Shown here: in pieces, positions 46,301 through 54,244 of the stretch
Layout of the letters: every line of letters starts with the position of its first letter
How positions within the stretch are numbered: position 1 is the stretch's first letter
Source of the DNA: Poritiphilus flavus
GTDB lineage: Bacteria; Bacteroidota; Bacteroidia; Flavobacteriales; Flavobacteriaceae
Direction: 5' to 3'
Length of the DNA: 64,000 nt
NCBI RefSeq assembly: GCF_009901585.1
Contig: NZ_WXYO01000004.1
Location: 62,001 to 126,000, forward strand
The notes under the pieces: generated by a model
The model's input: only the letters and a program-made list of their open reading frames with translations
The model's database searches: none
Told to the model about the DNA's origin: nothing
Made by a program: the position numbers and the translations under genes

Positions 46301-49300
46301 GATATCGGTTACTATAAGCGTACTTGGGTCGCCGTCCGGGTCACCGTCGTTCAATAGGGTGTCTGCGGCATCTATGCTCCCATTTCCATTGTTGTCAAGG
46401 GCCCAGTTGTAGGTATTAAACCCCGATCCAGCGCTTAAGATTACATCATTTCCACATAATTGTACAGTCCTGGCCTGGTTACAATTGGCCAGATCATCCA
46501 AAATATTGTTGCTGGCTACTTCCGGAACGGTATTACAGGGAAAATTAGAAGAACCTGCCTCATCCGTAAAAACCGTCGGGTTAAGTACACCCTCAAAGGT
46601 GGAATAGGCAAGATTCTCAAGTTGTGCTGAACAGGCATTTACAAAGTCTGAGCAATTGCCGGATACCGTTACAGTGATCCTGATAGTGTATTCGGGATCA
46701 CCAACCTCTACCAGGTTATCCGGTACCTGAAATACTATGGTATTGGTGTTAATGTCGTGTGTATGAGTTGTGCCGAGCGCCCCTGAAACATCTACGTTAT
46801 CCAGTGTTACATTGGCAGGTAGGATATCGCGTATGGTATAGTTTACAGCATTATCATCCCCAGTATTTTGAAAGCGAAGCACGTATTGAAAGCTTTCCCC
46901 GAGATTTACTCCCTGGCCATTGATATCAGTACCTCCCAGATCTTCTGTGGTGTTTCCCAATAAAATTTCCGGAGCAAAAACCGCGGTATAAGAAGCGGCA
47001 TTTACCGTACCATCCGTAGGGTTTACAACGGGAACCCCGGAGCCGTATTCGCCTCCGTCACCACCATCCGCGTTGTTATCCTTATAAAATTCGTTGGCAT
47101 CGGTGCACCCGTCTCCGTCACTGTCCAGATCCAGTTGATTGGGCAACGCATCTCCATCTGTATTGCAAACAGCGTTCTGTATGGCCTGTATTTCAGCAAT
47201 GCTCAGGGCATCACCGTTGATATTATTTCCCGACTTTTGTACCCTGATATATCTGGCCTGGGTACCTATAAATGTCCTGATCTCGGTTTGCCCTGTGGTG
47301 TTGCCAAACTGAAACGCATATTTAGCATTTGCCAGAGCGTCATCCAGATTGGTACTTGCAGGGAATGGATTTTCCGATACCATAAGGTAGGCATTGGAAA
47401 GCCTGTCGCTACAACAATCGGTTCTGTTCCAAAGCACGATTTCGTCCAGATACTGATTACTTCCCAGATCCAGGCTAACCCATTCGTTGGTTGTGGCAGT
47501 GTTTGTCTGAGCGACGGAACCATTAGCGAAATTACCATTAGTGTCGTTATCAACCGCGTTTGAACCGGCGCCCCCGCTAATTGTGGAGCTCATGGTTACC
47601 GTACCTCCCAAAGCCAGGTTATTTTGGGTGGGGACACATTCTTCCGTATCGTAAACACCGTCATTGTCATCGTCCAGGTCAACACTGTCTACCACCCCGT
47701 CATTGTCAAAATCGTTATGTACTGTAAGCAATGCAGTAGGGTGGTCCTGGGAGATGTTGGTATCCGGTTGGTCTTGTGTATTTACAGCAGTATTTGCCAG
47801 ACGCAGCAAAGGCAGGGTGTCTATAGGATCTGCCAAAACTTCCAATTCCAGGAAAGCGGTTTCTCCTCCGTTCAGGGTCCCGATGTTCCAGGTGTTTCCA
47901 CTCCAGCTTCCGGTAATGGTAAAGGCATTTTGCAAGGTTAACCCTGCCGGGATATCGTCTGTAATCTGCAAATTGGTCAGTGGGCCTACGCCTAGATTTC
48001 GGACCTTAATGGTAAAGGTCGCGGTCTCACCTTCGGTGATCTCAGCTTTGTCCACGGTTTTTTCCATGACCACATCCGGGTCGCAATAATAAGCTGAAAT
48101 AGGTTGGGAGTCGTAGGTACAGGGTCCTTTGGTTCCCCTTACAAAATAGTCACCTGCTACCGCGGGCGCATAGCTGGGGCCGTTTTCACCGGGAATCATT
48201 TGCCCGTCCCCATACCATTGGTATGCATCAAAGTTACCTGTGGCTTCAAAGATGGTTGATCCGACAAAACAGCCACTACCCCCTCTGATTTCCAGGGTTA
48301 CTTCGGGTACGGTATCGAAGCCGGAGAAATATCCGGCTACCCCCCGGGCGCCGTTATAACCAAAAAATCCAATGGCCATGGGGCCTGTGGATTGTACACT
48401 TACATTTCCGTTCAGGTTGGGTATAAAAAAGGTCTTCCAGTCTGTGGTTCCCGCGACCGGATTAGATGGCGGGAGGGTTACAGGTCCGTTACCATCCGTT
48501 ACCATGATATTGGCATCCGGTGTATTTACCGCGGCAATTATGGTTAGACCACCATTGACCAGAGTACCTGCCATGTTCCGGATATCCGGGATGTTGTCCA
48601 TCACATCAGGCAACAGGCAGTTTACAGGAGCTACAAAATTCAATCCCTGGGTGTATACCTTACTGTCGCCCGCCATACATTGATAGGCATAGACGTCTTT
48701 GGAGGTTTGTACAAACATATTGGCTCCAACCGTATTGGAGGAGTAATAGCTACTGGGTACTTGAAAGTACTCCCCGTTGTCTATAGTGGCGATTGGTGTG
48801 GCGGAACCGTTTACAAAGATCTGGGTATTATCCGCTATTGCGATGATCAGTGGGAATTCAGTTAATCCATTGGCATTACCATTACCCCGGATAAATACAT
48901 AATCTTTTCCAAGTCTGTTCTCGGGCACAGGCTGGTCAATACCGGCGTCACGGTTACTGGCGCCCGCCTGTCGTCCATAATTTATAGAACCGTTGCTGAT
49001 AACGATATCCTTATCTGAAATGACCGAGGCCCCTATCCAGCCATCTTCGTGTGCCTGAGTGGGGTTGTTTCCTATATAGGTCTCAAATACAAAGGACTCG
49101 TTGGCATCCAGGTTAACGGTATAGGTGTCAGCTGTAATTCCGGCAACATTGTTTCCCACTCTGAACTGACAGTCCGGATCGTATCCGAAAACCTGAACCG
49201 TGGTGTTATCTTCTGTTGCCATGATTCCCAGGGTGTTCGATTTGGATGGGTGTGATCCCAAATTAGGTACACCACCCCATTTGAACCTGGTACCCATGGC

Positions 49301-49744
49301 CACCCGTCCTTTGGAAGTCAGGGATGCCGCCTGCGATGAGGAATACCCCCTGTAGTTCACATAGAACCTGTTTCCACTGGGAGATTCAAAGCGCAGTCCT
49401 GCATTATTCAGTACCACACCAGTGTTCGCGTTGTTAACAAGGGTGATATTATTATCTCCATTTCCGAGGGTGTAAACCGCTGGGCTGAGATTAGAAATAT
49501 TATAAGTAGCTACCGGAGTGGTATTAGTCCCACGATACACATTTACTGCAAAGGTTACCGGTTCCGGCGTGGAAAGGTAAACCGCCTGCTGCCGAATACC
49601 CTGATTGTTCTGACCTTGTTTCATCGGGGGTAGATAATGAAGGTCACTGAGCTGAGCATTTATACTGTTGAATGCGAATAGCAACAGAAAAGCCAGGCAA
49701 GACTTGAGTAGGTTTTTTCGGTAAGTACTAGATTTGGTGGGCAT
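37373..49744 (-). CDS. Giant SprB-repeat adhesin with gliding-motility C-terminal domain
   Basis: This 4123-residue protein is likely a type IX secretion surface adhesin. In order it has a signal peptide (1-31); an IgGFc-binding-like region (about 32-480); an Ig/PKD-like domain (YQWYGDGQMIPGENGPSY); a DUF11 domain; thrombospondin type 3 calcium repeats (DNDGVVDSVDLDDDNDG); a discoidin-like domain (EWVSLDLGSNQYLDEIVLWN); more TSP3; and a second DUF11. It then has a very long array (about 1400-4020) of SprB-type repeats with G-G-x-x-PYxYSLDGG and CNG/CxGxxDGxI motifs. The last 80 residues are the gliding-motility-associated C-terminal domain: FFTPDGDGRNDIWKPENIEQ, FDRYGRTIYQFKGNEDGWDG and PTGDYWYIIKLNG. 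It is an unusually large surface-attachment or motility protein, next to a truncated paralogue. Confidence 0.92.
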   Translation of the reverse strand: MPTKSSTYRKNLLKSCLAFLLLFAFNSINAQLSDLHYLPPMKQGQNNQGIRQQAVYLSTPEPVTFAVNVYRGTNTTPVATYNISNLSPAVYTLGNGDNNITLVNNANTGVVLNNAGLRFESPSGNRFYVNYRGYSSSQAASLTSKGRVAMGTRFKWGGVPNLGSHPSKSNTLGIMATEDNTTVQVFGYDPDCQFRVGNNVAGITADTYTVNLDANESFVFETYIGNNPTQAHEDGWIGASVISDKDIVISNGSINYGRQAGASNRDAGIDQPVPENRLGKDYVFIRGNGNANGLTEFPLIIAIADNTQIFVNGSATPIATIDNGEYFQVPSSYYSSNTVGANMFVQTSKDVYAYQCMAGDSKVYTQGLNFVAPVNCLLPDVMDNIPDIRNMAGTLVNGGLTIIAAVNTPDANIMVTDGNGPVTLPPSNPVAGTTDWKTFFIPNLNGNVSVQSTGPMAIGFFGYNGARGVAGYFSGFDTVPEVTLEIRGGSGCFVGSTIFEATGNFDAYQWYGDGQMIPGENGPSYAPAVAGDYFVRGTKGPCTYDSQPISAYYCDPDVVMEKTVDKAEITEGETATFTIKVRNLGVGPLTNLQITDDIPAGLTLQNAFTITGSWSGNTWNIGTLNGGETAFLELEVLADPIDTLPLLRLANTAVNTQDQPDTNISQDHPTALLTVHNDFDNDGVVDSVDLDDDNDGVYDTEECVPTQNNLALGGTVTMSSTISGGAGSNAVDNDTNGNFANGSVAQTNTATTNEWVSLDLGSNQYLDEIVLWNRTDCCSDRLSNAYLMVSENPFPASTNLDDALANAKYAFQFGNTTGQTEIRTFIGTQARYIRVQKSGNNINGDALSIAEIQAIQNAVCNTDGDALPNQLDLDSDGDGCTDANEFYKDNNADGGDGGEYGSGVPVVNPTDGTVNAASYTAVFAPEILLGNTTEDLGGTDINGQGVNLGESFQYVLRFQNTGDDNAVNYTIRDILPANVTLDNVDVSGALGTTHTHDINTNTIVFQVPDNLVEVGDPEYTIRITVTVSGNCSDFVNACSAQLENLAYSTFEGVLNPTVFTDEAGSSNFPCNTVPEVASNNILDDLANCNQARTVQLCGNDVILSAGSGFNTYNWALDNNGNGSIDAADTLLNDGDPDGDPSTLIVTDIGNYIVEKSGASGCPDLVELITVERFGTTQTNPIIDYFNQVNADGDPDNDLQGEIASCAIDGSLLPKIFLCGENDEATIQLGITDADSIIWQQLDETSCSDAGDDCANTDGSCTWNNLATQPNYTVTDSGRYRVVINYQNGCFSRFYFNVFKNTLDILHTASDILCSTPGNIRITNIGTNYGFQLVDASNNNIVVPFADDNGPDFNINSSGTYKVQVTQLNPLTGDPISGGCIFETEDIGILERDYQVDLSSTPADCNQLGTITVQALNVLPLYHYELRLDDGSNGGQGTFIDNRLATTDNTHTFTNVNPGDYIVITTTDDGCSDTQQIRVDEIPELTLTALTAENITCTAGIVTLTPSGGNPNPDYQMAIWSKDGADLYASPADIPASALQTATNFLFGYRGTPTTYFPNEDGDYEFIVFDNSGCSAISNTVTVEEPGGLSLSAAHSGIVCADSSTASLTVSVTGGTTPYQYSLDGGSNYQTSDTFVNLPAGFYTITVMDSSGNGGSGCVETLDYEIDQPFRLTASAAIVEDASCNPAGASVKILNANGGQAPYEYSFDGGSNFDANHQRFLLPGDYQLIVQDALGCTFNMDLTVPVVVPDPDLTTALDYACDGLGTLTVSTSNTTDFTYTYALDGTPNSPADNNVFTNLTDGSYVLTVGYSSSITPAQSTLFFENFGSGPTTQIGEIGPGYCYEPQDGSTTPCNLGPAGILVNGEYTVTNFVTNPIPGWLSPNDHTGLADGRFLAIDVSTLAGDNGILWARRGIEVLANRDITLSFWAYNLLITSANGNNPDVLIELVDTSGTVLATATTGDVPKNNNADDWHNFTFNLNPGANTVVDIVLRTNLNSDFGNDLILDDIEAFQLPEVCERTQDIAVVIEPDQAFAAQFLSVTEPSCNGTSDGAIRFEVSNFDAVAGFEYSLDGGTNWIGSTSSPVTTAATLADGNYSVLVRKADDNSCSVSFPATLTEPAALVPGLSITTAFSCFNTGATLEASVSGGSPGYEYQLEDTVGGIVVAYQTNNTFTNIPDGDYLVRVRDNNNCEALSAAAVTVDPLQAISFTTTSTACYDGSNNATITVNVTSGNGDYTFRIDGGAWLTPTPATATTYTFNGLADGSYNIEVADSYGCAAGPQLVDIESVLTATVDTVDVTGCADGSITINASGGDGTYVYAFLTSGSTVLDTDFVATNSTVISSATAGSYDVYVRDNSGSSPYCQYMETVTVANAAVLAFNTTFTDPECHDGMGSIDVNITSGDGPYTIEIVDLDNGGASDQTVNNVLTNNYAFLNLLAGDYTIIITDTHGCSLSDTPITINNPDELVGTVSGVTPMDCSGTSLDFGFDFSGYPTTIGTVEFSDDAGASWQSSDQFRDYISGETVNPSLRTVDGLGNTICQTDLPPFIIPYPLDDLDITISAVVYNCNELRVVVQGDEGTPGYEYAYSEDPANFDPITATWIAGGSIDNLGMPVPAGHGRYEWTGLVPGRTYTFYVRDGAGCVRQSNVNVNNLITQPLGITSVVTPSCSGSNNGSITYTIVENTVSPGSEMQWSFYDISTGTPVLVSNSGGNVPFSDPQTLTFNTLGTGNYFVEVTKMDGAVASCVSASENELLEELDALTGTPAVTQDIACDRPGLIEIPDISGGGGIYYFDVSGPAPFTPISGTLDNPIEIPANSPGGSYSISVSDQYGCTLSLGSVNLNLAANPTIDDIVIDNCGTLANLTITASSTAAQIFYSVDGGVNYLNNGGLFTNLATGAYTVSIIDSNGCTASSPITIHQPLQATALLDTTLGCGAGNEAGILIEVSSGSGSYDYEVLGSSSTLVSRQTLATNPTTVVVATADTYTVNVYDTNTASPECSRTFTIEVPAATQPSFTADPMDVSCSGASDGIIAITEDNNGISPLTYSLNPNVSTFNSTTNSFENLPPGNYEITATGQNGCSTVLSNIPIAEPNQITFDVPAVSPFGCAAGNSIDNASVTINTTSIAGGSGNYVRYEFIDNTTSAVLQSGTNAVYLHTNYAAVDVLVRVVDDNGCSAQSLVSIPAFDELLSASITVDDAISCSTLDEDISIDVTGSLSNYGSAPANYEFRLLPSLVYQSSNQFAGLPVGNHTFGIRNVNTGCEITIGHLVEDPNTFDITVEKLADAVCFGDNGSVRFTLVDASYTGGFSWNIFDTNGTPADRTDDGPAILSGNSATNGPTTPIAVPAGNYLVEISQDASPACSQVRAFSITTPPAPITLSPLDLVDVGCTNDQGSVLIAPLGGQGPYTIDLTHVGTATTTTATSVSSHLFDGLSAGQYTITVVDALGCSESFVNAFELLLPDPITGSISNTAIVCQGDTDASVTISLNPRNVITNYRFVLNTYDDMAGSTLLSASATQTAQTFSNLGAGFYSITAIDDMDCTFETGIVEIIEPTDVDALLVTNQQLSCQLQAELLLVASGGTGPYSWSTDGISFTPMNETLAADTHLFQNIAAGNYRYYIRDSFNCVSTLSNEISIEAIEDLDVSVDLSAAQVNCNGDSTALIEAVASGGMGNYLYALFSDQALTNEIRPNQNNGRFADLPTGTYYVRVQSEDCEASSIEIQIDEPDTLVVNTTISDISCSGADDGSILLDAQGGSGDYQYAISPNLNQFDSVNLFEDLSPGDYSVIVQDSNGCFEFIEFSLTEPDALTVSSTVTDEICFESSDGTITLQVSGGTAPYRTSLNSIDPNNFVEGLFSYEDLPSGTHVVFIRDANDCEITEAFVVEPGVNLAGEARVTYECNESGFTSNSVQVVFEDSSVLGDVLYGLDTDDPNLMQLDPVFEGLSGGSHTITVIHSNGCTNAYDFEVTIFEPLTLQLAEGDINLISAVAVGGSGNYTFSLDDGPGTSDSEFYITETRVYSVTVTDENGCSITQEIFMEFIDIEIPYFFTPDGDGRNDIWKPENIEQFPNIFVKIFDRYGRTIYQFKGNEDGWDGQYQLNELPTGDYWYIIKLNGIEDDREFVGSFSLYR

Positions 49745-50558
49745 TTGGGCAGCAATTGTTTTTTAACAAAAGAAAACCCTTTATCTCTCTCTGGCAGATA
49801 ATTGTTGTCAACCTGAGGGATTAGGTGGTTAATACTGAGGTATTTGTTGTTATGAATTTTAACAAACTCTTTAGTCTGTGAGTATTGCCGCGTTGTAAGG
49901 CAGGAAAAATCCGTTAAACGTTAACCAAAGCAGCTGTTTTGAAGGCATTTCCAGGGCATTGGCTTTGTAAGCATCCTTCCTTTTTTTCGTTTCCAACTGA
50001 TGGGTTTTGAGGTATGGATTTGCTAATGCCCGCGGTACCGGTTTGTCCAATTAAGCAGAATACTCGTATTTAGAATTAGAAGCTGGCAGATTTTCAAGGT
50101 AGGAAGCTTCACAGTTTTGCCCCCGCTGGCGCGAGCGTTACGCTCGTGCCGCCAGTTTGCATAGATCTCTATTAAAGGTGGACAAATACAATCCGCGCCA
50201 CTCCGGTGATTGCTTTTTATAATTAGATTTACCACGAGATACAATCTCGCGGTAGCGCAGGGGAAAATTACTGTCTTAAAGCGTTTCTAAAGAAAAATGC
50301 GTATGGCGTATGGCGCAAAGCGAAAAGCCAATGGTTTAAACTTAATCTTGAACTTAAACTTTCTAAGTCTTTAGGTTAAACTCTTCAAGACATTAAGTTA
50401 GACTTTTTGGCAAACGAGTGTGAAGCGTTGAATTCTAATTGTTGAGTTCTTAACTTTTACGACCCTAAGCTCATAATTCCAAACTCCAAACTCATAACCC
50501 ATTTTTGGATATGTTCTCTTTTGGAATCGGTATGCTGCATATCTTAAGGCTTGATAAT
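49745..50558. other. Intergenic region with hairpins and simple sequence
   Basis: No gene is supported in this 0.8-kb stretch. A long hairpin CTGGCGCGAGCG-tta-CGCTCGTGCCGCCAG-like palindrome lies at 50126-50155. A stretch with GCGTATGGCGTATGGCGCAA and AAACTTAATCTTGAACTTAA (about 50298-50360) is simple and repetitive. A 73-residue minus-strand frame at 50023-50244 runs through the hairpin and is not called. The region holds the promoter of the giant gene and the downstream end of upp. Confidence 0.45.
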
Positions 50559-51212
50559 TCACAACTTAGGTCCATAAGAGAGATCGCCCGCATCCCCCAG
50601 ACCTGGTATAATATAGCCTTTGCTGGTAAGTTCATCGTCTATTGCCCCAATCCATAACTGTGTTTCTTCAGGAAATATCTTTTCTATATAGGAAACTCCG
50701 GCTTTTGAACCGATTACCGAGACGATATGTATTTTTTTGGGCTTGCCATGACTTGCCATGGCCTTCATCACATTTTCAAGGGTTTTCCCGGTTGCCAGCA
50801 TCGGATCCATCAGTACCAGGGTTTTTTTATGAAGTGAAGGCGCTGCGAAGTATTTCACAATTACCTCAAAGTCGTCGCTGTTATCCGGGTGGTGTCTGTA
50901 GGCGGATATAAAAGCATTTTCTGCCTTGTCAAAATAGCTCAAAAGCCCGTGGTGCAGGGGTAGACCGGCTCTAAGTACAGAGCATAACACGAGTTGATCT
51001 GTTGGCAGGCTAATGTTTTTGGAACCGAAAGGCGTTTGAACTCTGGTATCTTCATAGTCCATGGTCTTGCTCAGTTCATAGGCTAGCACTTCGCCAATTC
51101 GATTGACATTTCTTCGAAAACGCATGGCGTCCTTTTGGACGTCTACATCTCTAACTTCGCCAATAAAGGCTTTCAAGAGCGAATTCTCCTTATCAAATCG
51201 GTGGATGACCAT
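50559..51212 (-). CDS. upp: Uracil phosphoribosyltransferase
   Basis: The 217-residue enzyme makes UMP from uracil and PRPP in pyrimidine salvage. Features are the PRPP loop LVLMDPMLATGKTLENVM (about 133-150), the first-strand LCSVLRAGLPLHHGLL, and the uracil-binding C-terminal motif GYIIPGLGDAGDLSYGPK, which is diagnostic for Upp. Length is normal. It has no clear operon partners; the small gene at 51252 precedes it by about 40 bp on the same strand. Confidence 0.93.
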   Translation of the reverse strand: MVIHRFDKENSLLKAFIGEVRDVDVQKDAMRFRRNVNRIGEVLAYELSKTMDYEDTRVQTPFGSKNISLPTDQLVLCSVLRAGLPLHHGLLSYFDKAENAFISAYRHHPDNSDDFEVIVKYFAAPSLHKKTLVLMDPMLATGKTLENVMKAMASHGKPKKIHIVSVIGSKAGVSYIEKIFPEETQLWIGAIDDELTSKGYIIPGLGDAGDLSYGPKL

Positions 51213-51251
51213 ATTTCAGTATTTGGTAGTAGGGAACATATAAGTGAAAGC

Positions 51252-51494
51252 TCAGGCTTTTCTTAAATGATGCTCTTCTACATAGTGTTCCAACAATTGC
51301 CTAAGACCCTCCAAATACACCTTCATGGTTTTTTTGTCAATAATTGGGTGGTCTTCCGTTGGGATGGTCATAGGTTGCTCTTCCAAAAACTGATACAATT
51401 CCGGGTATTCCACTTCAATATGGTTGGTCAAAAGAATGATCTCACTCAATATTTCTTGCATTTCTCTCATCACCGGACCCTTTTCTGTTTTCAT
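51252..51494 (-). CDS. Small helical protein of unknown function
   Basis: The preferred start is the ATG at 51494 (MKTEKGPVMREMQEILSEII); the frame opens at 51542. The roughly 80-residue protein is all-helical with an amphipathic central part (VEYPELYQFLEEQPMTIPTE) and KTMKVYLEGLRQLLEHYVEE. No family is recognised. It is 39 bp upstream of upp and probably co-transcribed. Confidence 0.55.
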   Translation of the reverse strand: MKTEKGPVMREMQEILSEIILLTNHIEVEYPELYQFLEEQPMTIPTEDHPIIDKKTMKVYLEGLRQLLEHYVEEHHLRKA

Positions 51495-51627
51495 TATAGG
51501 ACTACAATTTTTTATGGTTTTTGCCGCGTATTTCAACAGCAAAAACGCTAAGGTTTGTAGACAAAGTTAGTCTATGGTACATAGGATTGAAATGATGCTT
51601 ATCAATCCGCATCATTGATTTTTAAGG

Positions 51628-51641
51628 TTGATCTAAATCAT
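51628..51641. promoter_or_regulatory. FNR-like palindrome upstream of the bactofilin-like gene
   Basis: TTGATCTAAATCAT fits the FNR/Crp-type consensus TTGAT-N4-ATCAA with one mismatch, 58 bp before the start at 51699. A Crp-type regulator gene lies at 61641. The regulator-site link is inference. Confidence 0.5.
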
Positions 51642-51698
51642 TTCAAATCAGGGGTATTCTCAAGTACTTTGAAGACTGAACTTTAAATAAATGAACTG

Positions 51699-52883
51699 AT
51701 GAAAACACGACTACTTTTTTCCTTAGCCGTCTTATTGCCCGTATTGATCTATGGACAATATGAAGCTGCAGAAACGATTACTGTTTCAACAAAGCAAAAT
51801 GAAGATATCTACCTGGCAGGTGAGTCTATAAATGTAAATGCCATGGTGAATGGGGATGTAGTGGTAGCTGGCGGAGAAATAGTCATTAGGGACACCATTG
51901 CCCAGGACCTGGTTGTTGCCGGGGGCGATATCGTAGTAAGAGGTATCGTCAAAGATGACATACGGGCCGCCGGGGGCACCCTGACCATATCTGAGGATGT
52001 CGGAGATGATGTTATCGTATTTGGCGGAAAAGTATCCATTACTGAGGAAGCCAAAATACAAGGTAACCTGGTTAATTTTTCGGGTGAAGTTGATATAGAA
52101 GGCGAAGTCGTGGGAATGATAAAGGCCTCTGGTGGGAAAATTCGCATTTCAGGTCCCGTGGGAGAAGGGGTAGAGCTATATGGGGGTGATATAAAAGTTG
52201 ACGGAGAGATCAGAGGAAATTCAAAAATTGTGGCTGAGGAACTGGAACTGGGCGAAAATGCCAGGTTCTTTGGCGATGTGGAGTATTGGACAGAAGAAGG
52301 CGAAATTGACTTCAAGAATTCGTTGGTGAGTTCTACAGCCTCGTTTAACCCGGACCTTATGAAAGAGCAGGATGAGTTTCCATGGAAGATGTTTGGTGTG
52401 GCCACCCTGGGTTTTTGGATATTTTACGTTCTATCCGCTTTTCTGATCCTGTTATTGTTGAATTGGGTTTTTAAAAAGTTGTTTGCCAATGCCATAAAAA
52501 GTTTAGATGAAGAATTTTGGAAAGGGCTTGGCTACGGGCTGATATACTTACTGGGTATTCCAATATTGATTGCCCTGACTTTTGTAATAATCATTGGGAT
52601 CCCCATAGGTTTGTTCGTGCTGGTGCTGTTTTTGTTCAGTCTGGTCTTCGGACATTTAGTGGCCGCATCTTTATTTACACATTATTGGAATCACAGGGTA
52701 CAGGCTAACTGGGGGTTTTGGAGGCTGGTATTCCTGGCCCTGGGTATTGCGATTCTGTTTCGCCTATTGACATTGATACCGTTTTTGGGAGTTCTGATTT
52801 CCATAGTGCTGCTGGCTGTTAGTTATGGAGCAATAATACTCACAATTTTCCCAAAAAAAGCTAACATAACCGCAGTCCATTAG
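51699..52883 (+). CDS. Bactofilin-like polymer-forming domain with C-terminal membrane helices
   Basis: The 394-residue protein has a signal peptide (MKTRLLFSLAVLLPVLIYGQ). About 150 residues of short regular beta-helix rungs follow (INVNAMVNGDVVVAGGEIVI, AQDLVVAGGDIVVRGIVKDD, AGGTLTISEDVGDDVIVFGG), as in polymer-forming bactofilin domains. The C-terminal third has about four hydrophobic helices (LGFWIFYVLSAFLILLLLNW, GLIYLLGIPILIALTFVIII). An exported bactofilin-type rod joined to membrane helices is an envelope scaffold candidate. An FNR-like site lies upstream. Confidence 0.75.
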   Translation: MKTRLLFSLAVLLPVLIYGQYEAAETITVSTKQNEDIYLAGESINVNAMVNGDVVVAGGEIVIRDTIAQDLVVAGGDIVVRGIVKDDIRAAGGTLTISEDVGDDVIVFGGKVSITEEAKIQGNLVNFSGEVDIEGEVVGMIKASGGKIRISGPVGEGVELYGGDIKVDGEIRGNSKIVAEELELGENARFFGDVEYWTEEGEIDFKNSLVSSTASFNPDLMKEQDEFPWKMFGVATLGFWIFYVLSAFLILLLLNWVFKKLFANAIKSLDEEFWKGLGYGLIYLLGIPILIALTFVIIIGIPIGLFVLVLFLFSLVFGHLVAASLFTHYWNHRVQANWGFWRLVFLALGIAILFRLLTLIPFLGVLISIVLLAVSYGAIILTIFPKKANITAVH

Positions 52884-53024
52884 TCATAGGCAGCCAGTGA
52901 AAAATCAATATAATAAATCATTGAAAACAGGCATAGATGCCACAACTTGATTTATGGTGACACACAAACTGAAGGAGACGCCTGATGAACTCAGGTTCTA
53001 ATATGACTTTAATAGAAATTGAAA

Positions 53025-53669
53025 ATGTTTCAAGATAGGACAGATGCGGCTTTACAACTTACCAAAACCCTTAGAAAGTATGAAGGAGATGAGGTTGTGG
53101 TTTTGGCAATACCACGCGGGGGTTTACCTCTGGGAAATATAATAGCCAAGAATTTGGTGGCTCCCTTGGACGTGGTTTTGACTAAAAAAATTGGCCATCC
53201 CCACAACAGAGAATACGCTATTGGTGCAGTGAGTCTACAGGATGTAGTACTTAGCGACGCCTTCGGGGTAACAAAGAGTTATATCGAAGAAGAAACCGAA
53301 AGGATAAGGGACAAGCTAAGGACAAGGCACAGGCAATACTACAAAAACAGGCAATCTGAAGATCTAAAGGATAAAACCATATTAATTATTGACGACGGAA
53401 TTGCCACAGGCAATACCCTATTGGTAACCATAGAAATGGTACGAAGGCAAAAACCCAAAAAGATTGTCGTAGCGGTGCCTGTAGCGCCCCGGGAAACCAT
53501 TCAGAAATTAAAGGATAATCCACAGGTCGATGAGGTGATCTGCCTGCTTACTCCGCCTAATTTTCACGCGGTCGGACAGTTTTATCAAAAGTTTGAACAA
53601 ATAAGCGATCAGGAGGCCATCCGATTACTGCAAGAATGCCAGAACACCAATGTTCAACAAGAACAGTAA
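53025..53669 (+). CDS. Phosphoribosyltransferase-family protein
   Basis: The start is the ATG at 53025 (MFQDRTDAALQLTKTLRKYE), two codons after an in-frame TTG. The 214-residue protein has the N-terminal strand VVVLAIPRGGLPLGNIIAKN, DVVLTKKIGHPHNREYAIGA and the PRPP-binding loop TILIIDDGIATGNTLLVTIE. The base acceptor is unknown; members of this group are found near stress genes. It overlaps nothing but is followed by a GyrI-like gene 31 bp later. Confidence 0.85.
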   Translation: MFQDRTDAALQLTKTLRKYEGDEVVVLAIPRGGLPLGNIIAKNLVAPLDVVLTKKIGHPHNREYAIGAVSLQDVVLSDAFGVTKSYIEEETERIRDKLRTRHRQYYKNRQSEDLKDKTILIIDDGIATGNTLLVTIEMVRRQKPKKIVVAVPVAPRETIQKLKDNPQVDEVICLLTPPNFHAVGQFYQKFEQISDQEAIRLLQECQNTNVQQEQ

Positions 53670-53700
53670 TTCAATAAGAGAACAATTAAATCCAAATACG

Positions 53701-54189
53701 ATGAAAACTATAGAAGAATCCAAAATTCAAATCAAAGCATTACCTGAGCGAAATCTGGCTTATATACGGCATATTGGACCCTACAAAGGCGATACCGAAC
53801 TCTTTGGAAGATTATTCGGTGAAGTTTATGCATGGGCTGGCCCTAAAGGCGTTCTGGCCCGGCCAGAAATGGAAGCCATAACCGTGTACCATGACCCGCA
53901 TACCGTTCCGGAAGAAGAACAACGTATTAGCGTGGGAGTTACAGTGCCTGAAAATATTATGGCAGAAGGCAATATGAAGATTTTGAAATTACCCAAAGCC
54001 AATTATTTGGTGGGTTCATTTGAAATTCTTCCCACGGAATACGGCATGGCCTGGGAAAGCATGCTAGACCACATTAACGAAGAAAACCTGGAATACACGG
54101 GAATGATGTATGAATCTTATCAGAATGAACCAGATAAGCATCCCGAAGGAAAGCATATCGTAGAAATTTGTATTGCACTTAAAGATTGA
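53701..54189 (+). CDS. GyrI-like / AraC effector-binding domain protein
   Basis: The ATG at 53701 (MKTIEESKIQIKALPERNLA) is preferred to an in-frame start at 53650 inside the previous gene. The 162-residue protein consists of one SHS2/GyrI-like fold with YIRHIGPYKGDTELFGRLFG, ITVYHDPHTVPEEEQRISVG and GSFEILPTEYGMAWESMLDH. These bind small molecules or sequester drugs. There is no HTH. It is downstream of the phosphoribosyltransferase on the same strand. Confidence 0.8.
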   Translation: MKTIEESKIQIKALPERNLAYIRHIGPYKGDTELFGRLFGEVYAWAGPKGVLARPEMEAITVYHDPHTVPEEEQRISVGVTVPENIMAEGNMKILKLPKANYLVGSFEILPTEYGMAWESMLDHINEENLEYTGMMYESYQNEPDKHPEGKHIVEICIALKD

Positions 54190-54244
54190 TGAAGAATAAA
54201 TGATGTTGGCAGGGCTCCAGAGTTCGATTTAATGTTGATCCGAT

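Noticed and set aside
50023-50244. 73-residue minus-strand open frame
   Set aside because: It runs through a palindrome and simple sequence; the translated product is not protein-like.
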